Assembly: GCA_913058335.1 (NCBI GenBank)
Contig: CAJXPX010000003.1
Location: 124,001-188,000 of the forward strand
DNA: 64,000 bases
From: an uncultured Hyphomonadaceae bacterium
GTDB taxonomy: Bacteria > Pseudomonadota > Alphaproteobacteria > Caulobacterales > Maricaulaceae
Reading direction: 5' to 3'
Shown: positions 1 through 8,047 of the stretch, one piece after another
How positions within the stretch are numbered: the first letter of the stretch is position 1
Layout: each line of letters opens with the position of its first letter
Program-made: the position numbers and the translations under genes
Notes under the pieces: model-generated
The model's input: only the letters and a program-made list of their open reading frames with translations
Database searches by the model: none
Told to the model about the DNA's origin: nothing

Positions 1-1148
1 TGACCGACACGCCATTTGATATTTTTGCTGCCGAAGGATTAGACCCGGTCGTCGAGGCCTTCAAAGCAAATTTCGACGAGACGGATGAGATTGGCGCGCA
101 ATTTTGTCTTATGCGGAAAGGCGAAACTTTGCTCGATCTCAAAGGCGGCTGGATGGATCGCCAGAAAACATCGCCAGTTCAAGCAGATACTCTTTTCAGC
201 ATATTTTCCTCCGGCAAAGCCATGGCCGCATTGGTAATAGCTTGGCTCGCTGAAGAAGATCGCTTGGGTTATAACCAACTCGTGACCACGCTCTGGCCGG
301 ATTTCGGACAGCACGGCAAAGATAAGTTAACTATTGCAGAGATTATGTCCCACCAATCCGGTTTACCCGGAATTACGGATTCAAAGTGGAGCCCGGAAGA
401 CTGGTTTGATTGGGAAAAAACGATTAAAACCCTTGCTGCGCAAGAACCAATTTTCGAGCCGGGCACACAAACCGGATATCATCCCGTGACCTACGGTTTT
501 CTCGCTGGGGAAATAGCTCGACTAGCCGATGAATCCCAGCGTCATTTAGGGCAGATCCTACGCGAAGAATTAGCTGCTCCAAACAACGCCGATGTCTGGA
601 TTGGACTACCTGCCAGTGAACATAAGCGCTGCGCCCAAATCGCTAAACCGAAAGCTATCGCCGACCTCGGTGAAATGAACGCTGCGACAAAAGCTGCCTT
701 TATGAGCAAAGCTGCCTCTCCCGGCGGTAAGGGCGCCGCAGCTTGGCGAGAAGCGCAGCTTGCAGGATCGAATTGTCACGCCACCGCCAAAGGGCTGGCG
801 ACTCTCATGCAAATTGCGGTCAATGGGCGCTGTGAAGACACTGCCGTTCTAAGCGAAGATACGCTGACCGCCTTTCGTCAAAAACGAATTGGCGGAAATG
901 ACCTCGTCTTGCCTTTCGAAATTAATTTCGCAGCCGGCGTCATGCTTAATACGCCGAATTATTTTTACGGGCCATCAGCAGATACAGTGGGCCATAGTGG
1001 GTGGGGCGGATCATGTGTTTTTGCCGATCCAAAAACCGGATTGCATGGAGCCTATGTGATGAACCGTCAACACAACACCTTGATCGGAGACATCCGGTCG
1101 CGGCGTCTTATTGACGCCGCCTATAACGCGTTAGGAATAAACTCATGA
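1..1148 (+). CDS. Serine hydrolase of the beta-lactamase/EstB family (first base of start codon lies outside the window)
   Basis: Reading is open from base 3 and continuous to the stop; bases 1-2 are TG, so an A just before the window would make an ATG giving a 382-residue protein (T-D-T-P-F-D start). The active-site SxxK is seen in LFSIFSSGKAMAA, a Tyr motif in GYHPVTYGF, and the C-terminal H-S-G-W-G-G box is present, as in class C beta-lactamase-fold esterases. No signal peptide is visible, so a cytoplasmic esterase or hydrolase is likelier than an antibiotic-degrading enzyme. It is translationally coupled (ATGA) to the next gene and forms a three-gene unit with two hotdog thioesterases, which suggests ester or acyl-CoA catabolism. 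The substrate is unknown. Confidence 0.85.
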   Translation, partial: TDTPFDIFAAEGLDPVVEAFKANFDETDEIGAQFCLMRKGETLLDLKGGWMDRQKTSPVQADTLFSIFSSGKAMAALVIAWLAEEDRLGYNQLVTTLWPDFGQHGKDKLTIAEIMSHQSGLPGITDSKWSPEDWFDWEKTIKTLAAQEPIFEPGTQTGYHPVTYGFLAGEIARLADESQRHLGQILREELAAPNNADVWIGLPASEHKRCAQIAKPKAIADLGEMNAATKAAFMSKAASPGGKGAAAWREAQLAGSNCHATAKGLATLMQIAVNGRCEDTAVLSEDTLTAFRQKRIGGNDLVLPFEINFAAGVMLNTPNYFYGPSADTVGHSGWGGSCVFADPKTGLHGAYVMNRQHNTLIGDIRSRRLIDAAYNALGINS

Positions 1149-1603
1149 GTGACAAAATACTAGAACGCCTCTGGGAAATGGGACCGACTCTTACGACGGA
1201 GACGCCCCACGCGAAACAGCTTGGCATTAAATTTGTGGCAGTAGATAAAGGCCGCGCGACCATGTCCCTGTCTTATAATAAAGAATTGATCGGCGACACT
1301 AATACAGGGGTCCTACATGGCGGCGCCGTAACAACTTTATTGGACCAAGCTTCAGGTCTGGCGTCAATAGCCGGATTTGAAACCCTCGGTGCAACCGCAA
1401 CCTTGTCGCTTCGAATTGATTATATGCGTGCCGCCACACCCGAAAAAACGATTATTGCGCAAGCCCATTGTTACAAAGCTACCAAACATGTCGCCTTTAT
1501 CCGGGCTGTCGCACATGATGGGGATGAGACAGACCCTATTGCCACGGCGCAAGCCTGCTTCATGGCCACAGGCCCGCGTCTTAATGCGGAGGATATCAAA
1601 TGA
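1145..1603 (+). CDS. PaaI-family hotdog thioesterase (first of a tandem pair)
   Basis: This 152-residue protein has the hotdog acyl-CoA thioesterase signature LHGGAVTTLLDQASGLAS, the central helix carrying the catalytic Asp. It most likely hydrolyses acyl- or aryl-CoA thioesters in the cytoplasm. Its ATG overlaps the stop of the upstream serine hydrolase by 4 bases (ATGA), and its own stop overlaps the next hotdog gene in the same way, so the three are one translationally coupled operon. The particular CoA ester cannot be read from the sequence. Confidence 0.85.
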   Translation: MSDKILERLWEMGPTLTTETPHAKQLGIKFVAVDKGRATMSLSYNKELIGDTNTGVLHGGAVTTLLDQASGLASIAGFETLGATATLSLRIDYMRAATPEKTIIAQAHCYKATKHVAFIRAVAHDGDETDPIATAQACFMATGPRLNAEDIK

Positions 1604-2061
1604 GCCGCCCCCCAAAAACACCTACACATTCAGAAGATCCGTCGGAATCCTATCCCGATATTCGTAAATTTCTCGAATCTATTCCCTATGCTCAAACTCT
1701 CGGAGTAAAGCCATTTTTCATGGGGGAAGAGTTTACCCTTATACTTCCCTATAAGCGGGAGAATATCGGCAATCCAACGCTTCCCGCCTTACATGGCGGC
1801 GGTGTCGGCGGATTTATGGAAGTCTGTGCTATCGCCCAACTTTTCATGGGAAGCAAAGCAGAAAATTTATCGAAACCCATAGGCATTAATATTGATTATC
1901 TGCGCCGGGGCAAACCCATTGAGACCTATGCCCGCGCCGATATTTTCAGGCAAGGAAGCCGGGTGGCCAATGTCCGCGTTCGGGCATGGCAGGAGAGCTA
2001 TGACTCTCCTATCGCTACCCTGCACGGACATTTCCTGACGGCAGAGGGTAGCGCGGATTAG
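1600..2061 (+). CDS. PaaI-like hotdog-fold protein (second of the tandem pair)
   Basis: 153 residues. The hotdog helix is recognisable as LHGGGVGGFMEVCAIAQLF, but the usual Asp of the catalytic helix is replaced in a Gly/Glu-rich stretch (G-F-M-E-V), so it uses a different acid or has become non-catalytic. The strand INIDYLRRGKPIETYARA is typical of PaaI proteins. It follows the first thioesterase with an ATGA overlap. A heteromeric pair is plausible, since hotdog enzymes work as dimers or tetramers; this is inference. Confidence 0.8.
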   Translation: MSRPPKTPTHSEDPSESYPDIRKFLESIPYAQTLGVKPFFMGEEFTLILPYKRENIGNPTLPALHGGGVGGFMEVCAIAQLFMGSKAENLSKPIGINIDYLRRGKPIETYARADIFRQGSRVANVRVRAWQESYDSPIATLHGHFLTAEGSAD

Positions 2062-2062
2062 C

Positions 2063-2590
2063 CTAACTCTTCTTTAAATAAGCGGCTACCAAGACAAGTC
2101 TTTGTCCGTTGATCTTGCCCTCAATATGGTCGGGGTTGTCGGTCAGGGAAATGCCGCGGACAGACGTGCCGCGTTTGGCAGTAAAGCCGGCGCCTTTGAC
2201 AGGCAGGTCTTTGATAAGCGTAACCGTGTCGCCGGCGTTTAACACCGTCCCATTACTGTCCCGGGTCGGCGTAGAATTAATTGTCGGCACACCGGCCTCG
2301 GCCCAGGCTTTCACCTCATCTTCGAGATAAAGCATGTCGAGCGCTTCCTGGGCCCAAGCCTGTCCCGAAAGCTGACGAAGTAAACGATAGACCGTCACTT
2401 TTACTGAGTCCTCTTCATTCCACATTGAGGAGGTAAGGCATTGCCAGTAATCATTATGCTCTGTCGGCGCGGTCATATTAGCGGCGCATCTATCGCAAAT
2501 CCTAATCTCCATCGGGGACGGAGCCTCTGTCAGAGCGTAGGGCGTCGTGGCGGGCGATTGTTCGCAAAGGGGGCATTGGGTCATATTCAT
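2063..2590 (-). CDS. PhnA/YjdM-like zinc-ribbon protein
   Basis: 175 residues. The N terminus has a zinc ribbon (CPLC near residue 6, CDRC near residue 33). The C-terminal 65 residues match the PhnA domain (D-S-N-G-T-V-L-N-A-G-D-T-V, KDLPVKGAG, GKINGQRLVLVAAYLKK). E. coli PhnA/YjdM is about 110 residues; this form has an extra helical middle domain (residues about 45-105). Despite the historic name, the family has no proven role in phosphonate use, so the function is unknown. It converges on the thioesterase operon with one base between the stops. Confidence 0.8.
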   Translation of the reverse strand: MNMTQCPLCEQSPATTPYALTEAPSPMEIRICDRCAANMTAPTEHNDYWQCLTSSMWNEEDSVKVTVYRLLRQLSGQAWAQEALDMLYLEDEVKAWAEAGVPTINSTPTRDSNGTVLNAGDTVTLIKDLPVKGAGFTAKRGTSVRGISLTDNPDHIEGKINGQRLVLVAAYLKKS

Positions 2591-2596
2591 TTAAGT

Positions 2597-2648
2597 CCGT
2601 CATTCCTCCGCTTTTCTCTTTAGGGTACGCAGAGCGGCGGTGAATCCA
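2597..2648. repeat. REP-like imperfect palindrome (copy 1)
   Basis: The left arm reads CCGTCATTCCTCCGC and the right arm GCGGCGGTGAATCCAT, giving the form GTCATTC...GAATCCAT seen in many small alphaproteobacterial intergenic palindromes. The ends correspond, inverted, to those of the second element 95 bp further on. It lies just outside the start of the PhnA-like gene. Confidence 0.4.
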
Positions 2649-2742
2649 TTTGTTGAATTTTCTAATTATTTTAGTTTTTACATTGGGTCTTAAGAAACCT
2701 AGTTCATCTCATTTAAGCTTCACACCTTCTTCAACGGCACGC

Positions 2743-2775
2743 ATGGATTACCCGGTCGAGCCGGGTAATGACGGA
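2743..2775. repeat. REP-like palindrome (copy 2), possible terminator for cysS
   Basis: A perfect 9-bp stem ATTACCCGG/CCGGGTAAT with a 5-base loop, flanked by ATGG and GACGG ends. It sits 20 bp beyond the cysS stop. No T tract follows on the minus strand, so a classical terminator is not shown; it looks more like a small repeat-type palindrome that may also stabilise the cysS 3' end. Confidence 0.45.
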
Positions 2776-2795
2776 GGTTGCAAAGGAGAAAAAAC

Positions 2796-4277
2796 TTACT
2801 CCCGCCGCCAAGTTGTGCCGTCCGGGCTGTCCTCTAATACAATACCGCGCGCTTTGAGCTTATCGCGAATCTCGTCACTGCGTTTGAATTGCTCGCCCAT
2901 CTTTGCTTTGTCACCCAGCTTTTTCGCAGCAATGGCAGCCATCTTGGCCGCGTCGCGCTGTTGGATCAGGTCGTTAATTTCATCTTCCTCATCGTCGGAG
3001 GTGTTGCCGCGGAACCACTCCTCCGGGTCTTTTTGGAGGAGGCCGAGAACGCGCGTCGTATTAATCATCATTGACAAAACGTCTGACGTCCCAGGGGGTG
3101 GTTTTCCCTGATCAATAAAACTTTGGAGTAACTCAGTTTCGCCGTCTTCAGATTTAAAGAAGTCGATAAGTCGCGACAAAAAATGCGGAGTGTTTAAATT
3201 ATTATACAAAGATTGCATTAAACCGAGAGAAACGACTTCAGGATTATATATATATTCTTCGCCGATTTGCTTTTTCCGAGCCGCAACAAAAGTGTACCAT
3301 CCATTTAGTTGGGATTTGCTTTGTGTAAGCAACTCTTCAGACCAATCCAATTCAGAATCGAAACTTGCCTTCAACAGTGCCAAACGAATAACTTCCCCGT
3401 CCCACACTTTCAGCAAGTCGTTGATAAGCGTGACATTCCCCAACGATTTGGACATCTTCTCGCTGCCCATATTGAGAAATTCATTGTGTACCCAATATTT
3501 AGCGAAAGGTTTTTCATTGGCGCAGCAGCTTTGCGCGATTTCATTTTCGTGATGCGGAAATTTCAGGTCGACACCGCCGCAGTGAATATCAATGGTTTCG
3601 CCGAGTGTCGCTTTGGACATGGCGGAACATTCAATATGCCAGCCGGGCCGGCCTTTGCCAAAAGATGCCTCCCACCCCACACCGTCCAGCTCCGGTTTCC
3701 AGAGCACGAAATCGGCCGCATTCCGCTTGCGCGCGACTTCGCCTTCCCCGACCCGGTCGCCGCCGCGCAGCGCGTCAAGCGTATTGCCGGAGAGCTTGCC
3801 GTAATCGTCATATTTGGACACGTCGAAAAAGACATGGCCGTCAGATTCATAGGCGAAATCTTTTTCAATTAATTGTTCGATCATCTGGGCCATATGCGAA
3901 ATATGGTTCGTGGCCTTTGGCTGATGCGTTGGCGGGAGGCATCCTATTGCTGCTAAATCGTCGTTATAAATACGCGCATATTTTTCCGTGATTTCGGAAA
4001 TCGGCACGTCTTGTTCTTTGGCGGCCGCGATAATCTTATCATCCACATCCGTAATATTGCGCGCATAGACGACATGGTCTTCGCCGTAGATATGGCGGAG
4101 CACGCGGAAAAGCACATCCGCGACCACCGCGGCGCGGGCATTACCGATATGAGCGTAGGAATAAACTGTCGGCCCGCAATTATACATTGTCACCCGTTTC
4201 GGGTCTTGCGGGATAAACCGTTCTTTTTTCCGCGTCATCGAATTATAGAGCGTTAGGGGATGTTCTTCCGTAATCAT
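2796..4277 (-). CDS. cysS: Cysteinyl-tRNA synthetase
   Basis: Class I aminoacyl-tRNA synthetase charging tRNA-Cys. It has the Zn-binding Cys and HIGH-type motif in C-G-P-T-V-Y-S-Y-A-H-I-G-N, further Zn ligands in GWHIECSAM and HHENEIAQS, and EKMSKSLGN (KMSKS loop). I place the start at ATG 4277 (MITEEHPLTLYNS), giving 493 residues, close to the family norm. The reading frame stays open another 93 codons upstream, but that extension has no family character and would overlap the divergent gene at 4356. The C-terminal helical region has an acidic D-D-E-E-D-E insert. Confidence 0.97.
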   Translation of the reverse strand: MITEEHPLTLYNSMTRKKERFIPQDPKRVTMYNCGPTVYSYAHIGNARAAVVADVLFRVLRHIYGEDHVVYARNITDVDDKIIAAAKEQDVPISEITEKYARIYNDDLAAIGCLPPTHQPKATNHISHMAQMIEQLIEKDFAYESDGHVFFDVSKYDDYGKLSGNTLDALRGGDRVGEGEVARKRNAADFVLWKPELDGVGWEASFGKGRPGWHIECSAMSKATLGETIDIHCGGVDLKFPHHENEIAQSCCANEKPFAKYWVHNEFLNMGSEKMSKSLGNVTLINDLLKVWDGEVIRLALLKASFDSELDWSEELLTQSKSQLNGWYTFVAARKKQIGEEYIYNPEVVSLGLMQSLYNNLNTPHFLSRLIDFFKSEDGETELLQSFIDQGKPPPGTSDVLSMMINTTRVLGLLQKDPEEWFRGNTSDDEEDEINDLIQQRDAAKMAAIAAKKLGDKAKMGEQFKRSDEIRDKLKARGIVLEDSPDGTTWRRE

Positions 4278-4355
4278 GGCGGTGTCTCTACCCAATGCTG
4301 TTCTTGTTTGAAAGCCTCTCTTGTCTGTCAAATGGGTTTTGTTCAAAAGACGGTC

Positions 4356-4964
4356 ATGAGTAACCCTTTCAAGAAACAGCAAATCATTGTCGGCGTTCTC
4401 GCTCTGTTGGTTTTGGCGGTCGCCATTTTCAATCGTCCGGATACTGGAGACGGGGAGCTTCATTTCGATATCAAAGGTACCAAAGCCTATGTTTACGGCA
4501 CCACAGATAGTGCCTCCGCCGGAGCGGTGGACGACTTGGTTCAGGAGAACCCGCAAATAGATACGCTGGTTTTAAAATATATGCCGGGTACGGTGGATGC
4601 GGATCAAAATTTGCGTCTGGCCAGATCAGTCCGGCGCAATCGTTTGAAAACCCACCTTGAAAGAAATAGTCGTATTGCCTCCGGCGCCGTGGATTTGTTT
4701 CTTGCCGGGACTGAACGCACCATGGCCTGCGGCGCGCAGATCGGCGTGCATAGTTGGTCTATTGTCGGACTCGAAACCTACGAGCCGAGGAAAGACATCT
4801 TTGACGCCAGGCAAAGACGCCAAGAAGGATTTCTGCGTGATATGGGAATTGATCCGGATTTTTATGTTTTCACGCGAGACGCCGCCTCTCCGCAAGAGTT
4901 ACACATACTTTCACCGGAAGAGATAAATCGGTATAACCTTCTCTCTACTTCCTTGGTTTGTTGA
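4356..4964 (+). CDS. Membrane-anchored ClpP-fold (COG3904-like) protein
   Basis: 202 residues from ATG 4356; an in-frame ATG at 4332 is an alternative. One N-terminal transmembrane helix (IIVGVLALLVLAVAIF, about residues 9-24) anchors a periplasmic domain. The segment SRIASGAVDLFLAGTERTMA followed by CGAQIGVHSW resembles ClpP/crotonase-like predicted periplasmic proteins, in which a Ser begins this helix and the G-A-x-I-G-x-H segment follows. A peptidase-like role is possible but unproven. It is divergent from cysS with about 78 bp of shared upstream DNA. Confidence 0.6.
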   Translation: MSNPFKKQQIIVGVLALLVLAVAIFNRPDTGDGELHFDIKGTKAYVYGTTDSASAGAVDDLVQENPQIDTLVLKYMPGTVDADQNLRLARSVRRNRLKTHLERNSRIASGAVDLFLAGTERTMACGAQIGVHSWSIVGLETYEPRKDIFDARQRRQEGFLRDMGIDPDFYVFTRDAASPQELHILSPEEINRYNLLSTSLVC

Positions 4965-5151
4965 CTATAAATCAATTTCATTTGATGTCGGAATACGGAA
5001 CGCCCTTCGTGTCTTATCTTGTCATTTTATTACAATTTGCTTCACTTCTTAAAATAAACTAAAAATATGTATAACGGGTGGTCGCATAGCTTATAATTTG
5101 GCCTCATTTAACCCGTTACGAGACAATTGTTTTTTTAAACTGGAGAGTTTC

Positions 5152-5946
5152 ATGACCCATTTATCCCGCACTTTATCCCTTTCGGTTGCTGCAATCGCTT
5201 TACTGGCCACGCCGGCTTTCGCCCAAATGTCTGACGCCGTCAAAGACAAAGCTGTCGATGTCGCCAAAGAAAAAGCCAAAGAAGTCGTCAAAGAAAAAGC
5301 CCTAAAAATGGTCGAGGAAGAGTCAACAGAATCGACTGAAGCAGCAGCGGAGGCGGCGGTGGAGGCCGAAGTAGAAGCCGATACTATGGAGAGTTCGGTA
5401 GAGGCAGAAACGAAAGCTATGGAAGCCGCAGAAGACGCAACAATGGATGCTGTTAAAGAAGCTGCAGAAGAAGACTCTATGGAAATGGTCGAGGAAGAAG
5501 CAGTAGAAGCAGCAAAAGACGCAGCAATGGAGTCTGCTAAAGACGCCGCACCTAGCCTAAGTGACGCCGCTGTTTTGGACGCAGCCAAAGACGCAGCTGA
5601 AGAAAAAGCTACTGACGTCGTCAAAAAAATGGCGAAGGAGAAAGCAGAAGACGCAGCTAAAGATACGGTAAAAGATGTTATGAAAAACAAATCTACCGGA
5701 ACCATGGGGATGAAACCGGTCTTAGGTAAACCAAGTAAAACAGACATGGCAAAAGACGCGATTAAAGAGGCAATGGAGCCCAATGCCGACGAAGACAAGA
5801 AAGGAACCGTCGTTGATACGCCGGAAATCTCTACCCCCTCAATGGCCGCAGAAGGATCTGTTGAGAGCGTCGTTGTATCCTGTCCCGAAGGAACAACTGC
5901 CCAAGAAGATGGAACTTGTATGATAACAGGTGATTACGAAGAGTAA
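5152..5946 (+). CDS. Secreted LEA-like Ala/Lys/Glu-rich helical protein
   Basis: 264 residues. A clear signal peptide (MTHLSRTLSLSVAAIALLA, cleavage after AFA near residue 24) is followed by about 190 residues of highly charged helix rich in A, K, E and D with 11-residue-like periodicity (KDKAVDVAKEKAKEVVKEKA; KDAAEEKATDVV), as in group 3 LEA proteins. The C terminus carries two Cys in a short SCPEGTTAQEDGTCMI segment that could form a disulfide. GGAGAG lies 4 bases before ATG 5152, which fixes the start. The opposite strand is also open here, but only because of the biased codons. A desiccation or envelope-protection role is inference. Confidence 0.7.
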   Translation: MTHLSRTLSLSVAAIALLATPAFAQMSDAVKDKAVDVAKEKAKEVVKEKALKMVEEESTESTEAAAEAAVEAEVEADTMESSVEAETKAMEAAEDATMDAVKEAAEEDSMEMVEEEAVEAAKDAAMESAKDAAPSLSDAAVLDAAKDAAEEKATDVVKKMAKEKAEDAAKDTVKDVMKNKSTGTMGMKPVLGKPSKTDMAKDAIKEAMEPNADEDKKGTVVDTPEISTPSMAAEGSVESVVVSCPEGTTAQEDGTCMITGDYEE

Positions 5947-5982
5947 GCGCCGATCTTTTTAGTCTAGTCAAATTACCGTTTT

Positions 5983-6010
5983 GCAGGCTAGCTTTTCTAG
6001 GCTAGCCTGC
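5983..6010. promoter_or_regulatory. Perfect 10-bp inverted repeat upstream of folE
   Basis: GCAGGCTAGC (5983-5992), 8-base spacer, GCTAGCCTGC (6001-6010). There is no T tract on either side, so it does not look like an intrinsic terminator. It ends 14 bp before the folE ATG and would occlude the ribosome site as RNA, so it could be an operator or a translational control hairpin. Confidence 0.45.
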
Positions 6011-6024
6011 CTATATGCTCGTTT

Positions 6025-6645
6025 ATGAATAATGAACCTGCCTCTAAACTTTCCCTTAAAGCCGTGAATGATGCCTCTCGCCCATCAAAAGAAGAAGCGA
6101 TGGAAGCTGTTCGGACGCTCATCGCCTGGGCTGGAGACAATCCAGACCGCGAAGGGCTGAAAGACACGCCTAAACGCGTTGTGCAAGCTTACCGCGAATG
6201 GTTTCGCGGTTATGAGATGGACCCGGCCGAAGAACTGTCCCGCGTTTTTGAGGATGTTTCAGGCTATGACGACATGGTTATCTTGCGCGAGATCGATATT
6301 GAAAGCCATTGTGAGCACCACATCGCTCCGTTCATTGGTAAAGCCTATGTTGCCTATCTGCCAACGGAAAAAGTAGTTGGAATCTCCAAACTCGTCAAAG
6401 TCGTCGAGGTTTTTTCCAAACGCCTCCAGACGCAAGAAACCATGACCGCCCAAATCGCGGACGCCATTGACGATGCGCTACAACCACGCGGTACGGCGAT
6501 CATGGTTGACGCTGTACACCAATGCATGACAACGCGCGGTGTGCATCACCCGGATGTCTCGACGATTACCACACAGTTTACCGGCGAATTTAAAACCAAC
6601 CCGTCTTTACAGGATCGTTTCTTAAAATTGATAGGGAAATCTTAG
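6025..6645 (+). CDS. folE: GTP cyclohydrolase I
   Basis: Converts GTP to 7,8-dihydroneopterin triphosphate, the first step of folate/pterin synthesis. The 206-residue protein has [13 protein letters not shown], the zinc and active-site box [11 protein letters not shown], and a conserved C-terminal [10 protein letters not shown] containing the other Zn Cys. Length is normal for type IA enzymes. It stands alone with no other folate genes nearby. The immediate upstream palindrome (5983-6010) leaves little room for a standard ribosome site. Confidence 0.96.
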   Translation: MNNEPASKLSLKAVNDASRPSKEEAMEAVRTLIAWAGDNPDREGLKDTPKRVVQAYREWFRGYEMDPAEELSRVFEDVSGYDDMVILREIDIESHCEHHIAPFIGKAYVAYLPTEKVVGISKLVKVVEVFSKRLQTQETMTAQIADAIDDALQPRGTAIMVDAVHQCMTTRGVHHPDVSTITTQFTGEFKTNPSLQDRFLKLIGKS

Positions 6646-7272
6646 GCAGGCAGTCTTTGTGTGCATTTCCGATCAGATTTGGAGCAAAGACGTTTGAGTT
6701 TTCGCATCATGCCTTCCCCTTTTGAATTGTTATGCCGGCTGGGTGGCCGGAACGCGTGTTGCCCGTAAGTGCAGCGCATGAAACTCCTTTCGGTCGGTTC
6801 GTTTTCGACACCGCCAATTGGCCCCGCGCATATGACACAGCCATGACGGCTATGTGAATCCTGTACGAAACATAGTTAATAGAAAGTTAAATCAGCGCAC
6901 GCTTTATCAAGTCGGTTTTATATCTCTCGCCAGCAGATAAAGTCGCCCGATTGTCGAGCGTTATGAATAAACTTCCATCATTCTGTTGCGAAGTTTCACG
7001 AATCATATTTCTTTGCACCAAATGAGGACGGTAGACTCTGATCTGGGTTCCTCCAGCCTCTCCAATCAGTGTTTCAGCTGCTTCCTCGCAACTTTTGGCG
7101 GATGTCTCTTAATCCATGAAATATTCATTCGCCGCATGAAACTTATGCGATAGCTTTCCGACTTAAAATACAGATTTAAAATTGATAAAAAGGCTAAGCG
7201 TGAATCAATAAACTGCTTGGCAAAGCTCTAAACTCCACTCAGGATAAATTGAAAAACTCAAAAGGGTCCTTT
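6646..7272. other. Non-coding stretch holding a gene remnant
   Basis: About 630 bp between folE and the EF-hand lipoprotein gene without an intact gene. The right half holds the decayed LytTR reading frame listed separately. The left half (about 6650-6880) is more GC-rich and shows only a 22-codon open frame (6778-6846) and an imperfect hairpin CACAGCC/GGCTATGTG near 6837; I see nothing identifiable there. Confidence 0.6.
6887..7162 (-). pseudogene. Decayed LytTR DNA-binding domain
   Basis: On the minus strand a frame reads ...H-A-A-N-E-Y-F-M-D, then a TAA (7109-7111), then ETSAKSCEEAAETLIGEAGG, TQIRVYRPHLVQRNMIRE, and a C terminus SLFITLDNRATLSAGERYKT ending at 6887. The order (NEYF..D, GTQIRVYRPHLV, L.LDN...L..GERY) follows the C-terminal beta-rich LytTR domain (the usual R-V-H-R-S-H-W-V and L-P-V-S-R-S-Y boxes). 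There is no start codon after the internal stop, an upstream stop at 7163-7165, and no receiver or membrane domain remains. I interpret it as the 3' relic of a LytTR regulator. Confidence 0.5.
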
Positions 7273-7839
7273 TCATTTTAGACGGCGAGGAATCCTTTCA
7301 ACCCCGTCAGCCATTTCTCCTTCAGAATCGCCTTCGCCCCGTTCATTCCCTCGGCGGGGCATGGTTATAGAATATGTTGTTTCTTGACGGGAAACCATTC
7401 CATCCTTGTTTTCATCAGCCCGGTCAAATTCGGACATTAACCCGTTTGAAAATTCCCTTTTTGTTAACCCGCCGTTGAAGTCAGAATCAAAGCTTAGGAA
7501 ATTTGGCATAACTTCCCTTGAGCCCATGACTGACAAAGCCCAATTCCCATAATCAATCGCGCTAACTTTTGCGCCGGAATTCAGGATAGCCCATTCTTTC
7601 TCGATTCCAGTCTCTAACTCCCCCCTAGAGAGACCAGCCTGCCCATCGGTATCCATTGATGCAAACAGAAGTCCTACAGGCCGCACTGCAGAAATCGAGC
7701 CGCCGCTACGTAGATTGTCTTGCGGCGTGAGGCCGCGCATATCAGAGCCCGAACTCGACGCGCAAGCAGTCAGAGTAAATAGACAGGCAAGGCCAGTCAT
7801 ATTGCTCAACAAAGTTTTTGGAAGGGTCATATGTTTCAT
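7273..7839 (-). CDS. EF-hand lipoprotein
   Basis: 188 residues. An N-terminal signal with lipobox (LFTLTAC, Cys near residue 26) indicates a lipid-anchored envelope protein. Three EF-hand-like Ca-binding loops follow: DTDGQAGLSRGE (about 62-73), DSDFNGGLTKRE (about 117-128) and DENKDGMVSRQE (about 140-151). Such calcium-binding EF-hand lipoproteins are common in alphaproteobacteria but have no assigned function. The neighbours do not suggest a partner. Confidence 0.75.
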   Translation of the reverse strand: MKHMTLPKTLLSNMTGLACLFTLTACASSSGSDMRGLTPQDNLRSGGSISAVRPVGLLFASMDTDGQAGLSRGELETGIEKEWAILNSGAKVSAIDYGNWALSVMGSREVMPNFLSFDSDFNGGLTKREFSNGLMSEFDRADENKDGMVSRQETTYSITMPRRGNERGEGDSEGEMADGVERIPRRLK

Positions 7840-8047
7840 GGTCGGGCCTTATCAATTTATCCGGTATTAGGCGGCCCGATTAGGGGACACACGTTAAATT
7901 GCGTAAACTATCGCATAGTCATGCTAAAGTTCAATCTCTAGAGATTTAAATCTTTCTCTCCAGGATGGGAGCTTTCTCCATTCATTGGCGTATAAGCCCG
8001 GCTTGGCATAATAATAGTTGATAATGGTGTGGAAAAAAGGCGACGGT

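Noticed and set aside
4278-4556. 93-codon N-terminal extension of cysS
   Set aside because: It shows no CysRS similarity and would run over the start of the divergent gene; normal length starts at 4277.
4991-5015. GGAAC upstream of the LEA-like gene
   Set aside because: No CGTA/CGTT 16-17 bases on; the distance to the gene is also too large.
5091-5798. Long Ser/Ala-rich open frame antisense to the LEA-like gene
   Set aside because: It mirrors the biased GCN/GAN codons of the real gene, which has a signal peptide and a ribosome site; no family character on the antisense.
6756-6780. GGAAC in the folE downstream region
   Set aside because: No -10 partner and no gene in the right direction.
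6778-6846. 22-codon ORF MKLLSVGSFS...
   Set aside because: Too short, no clear ribosome site and no continuation; perhaps a relic but unsupported.
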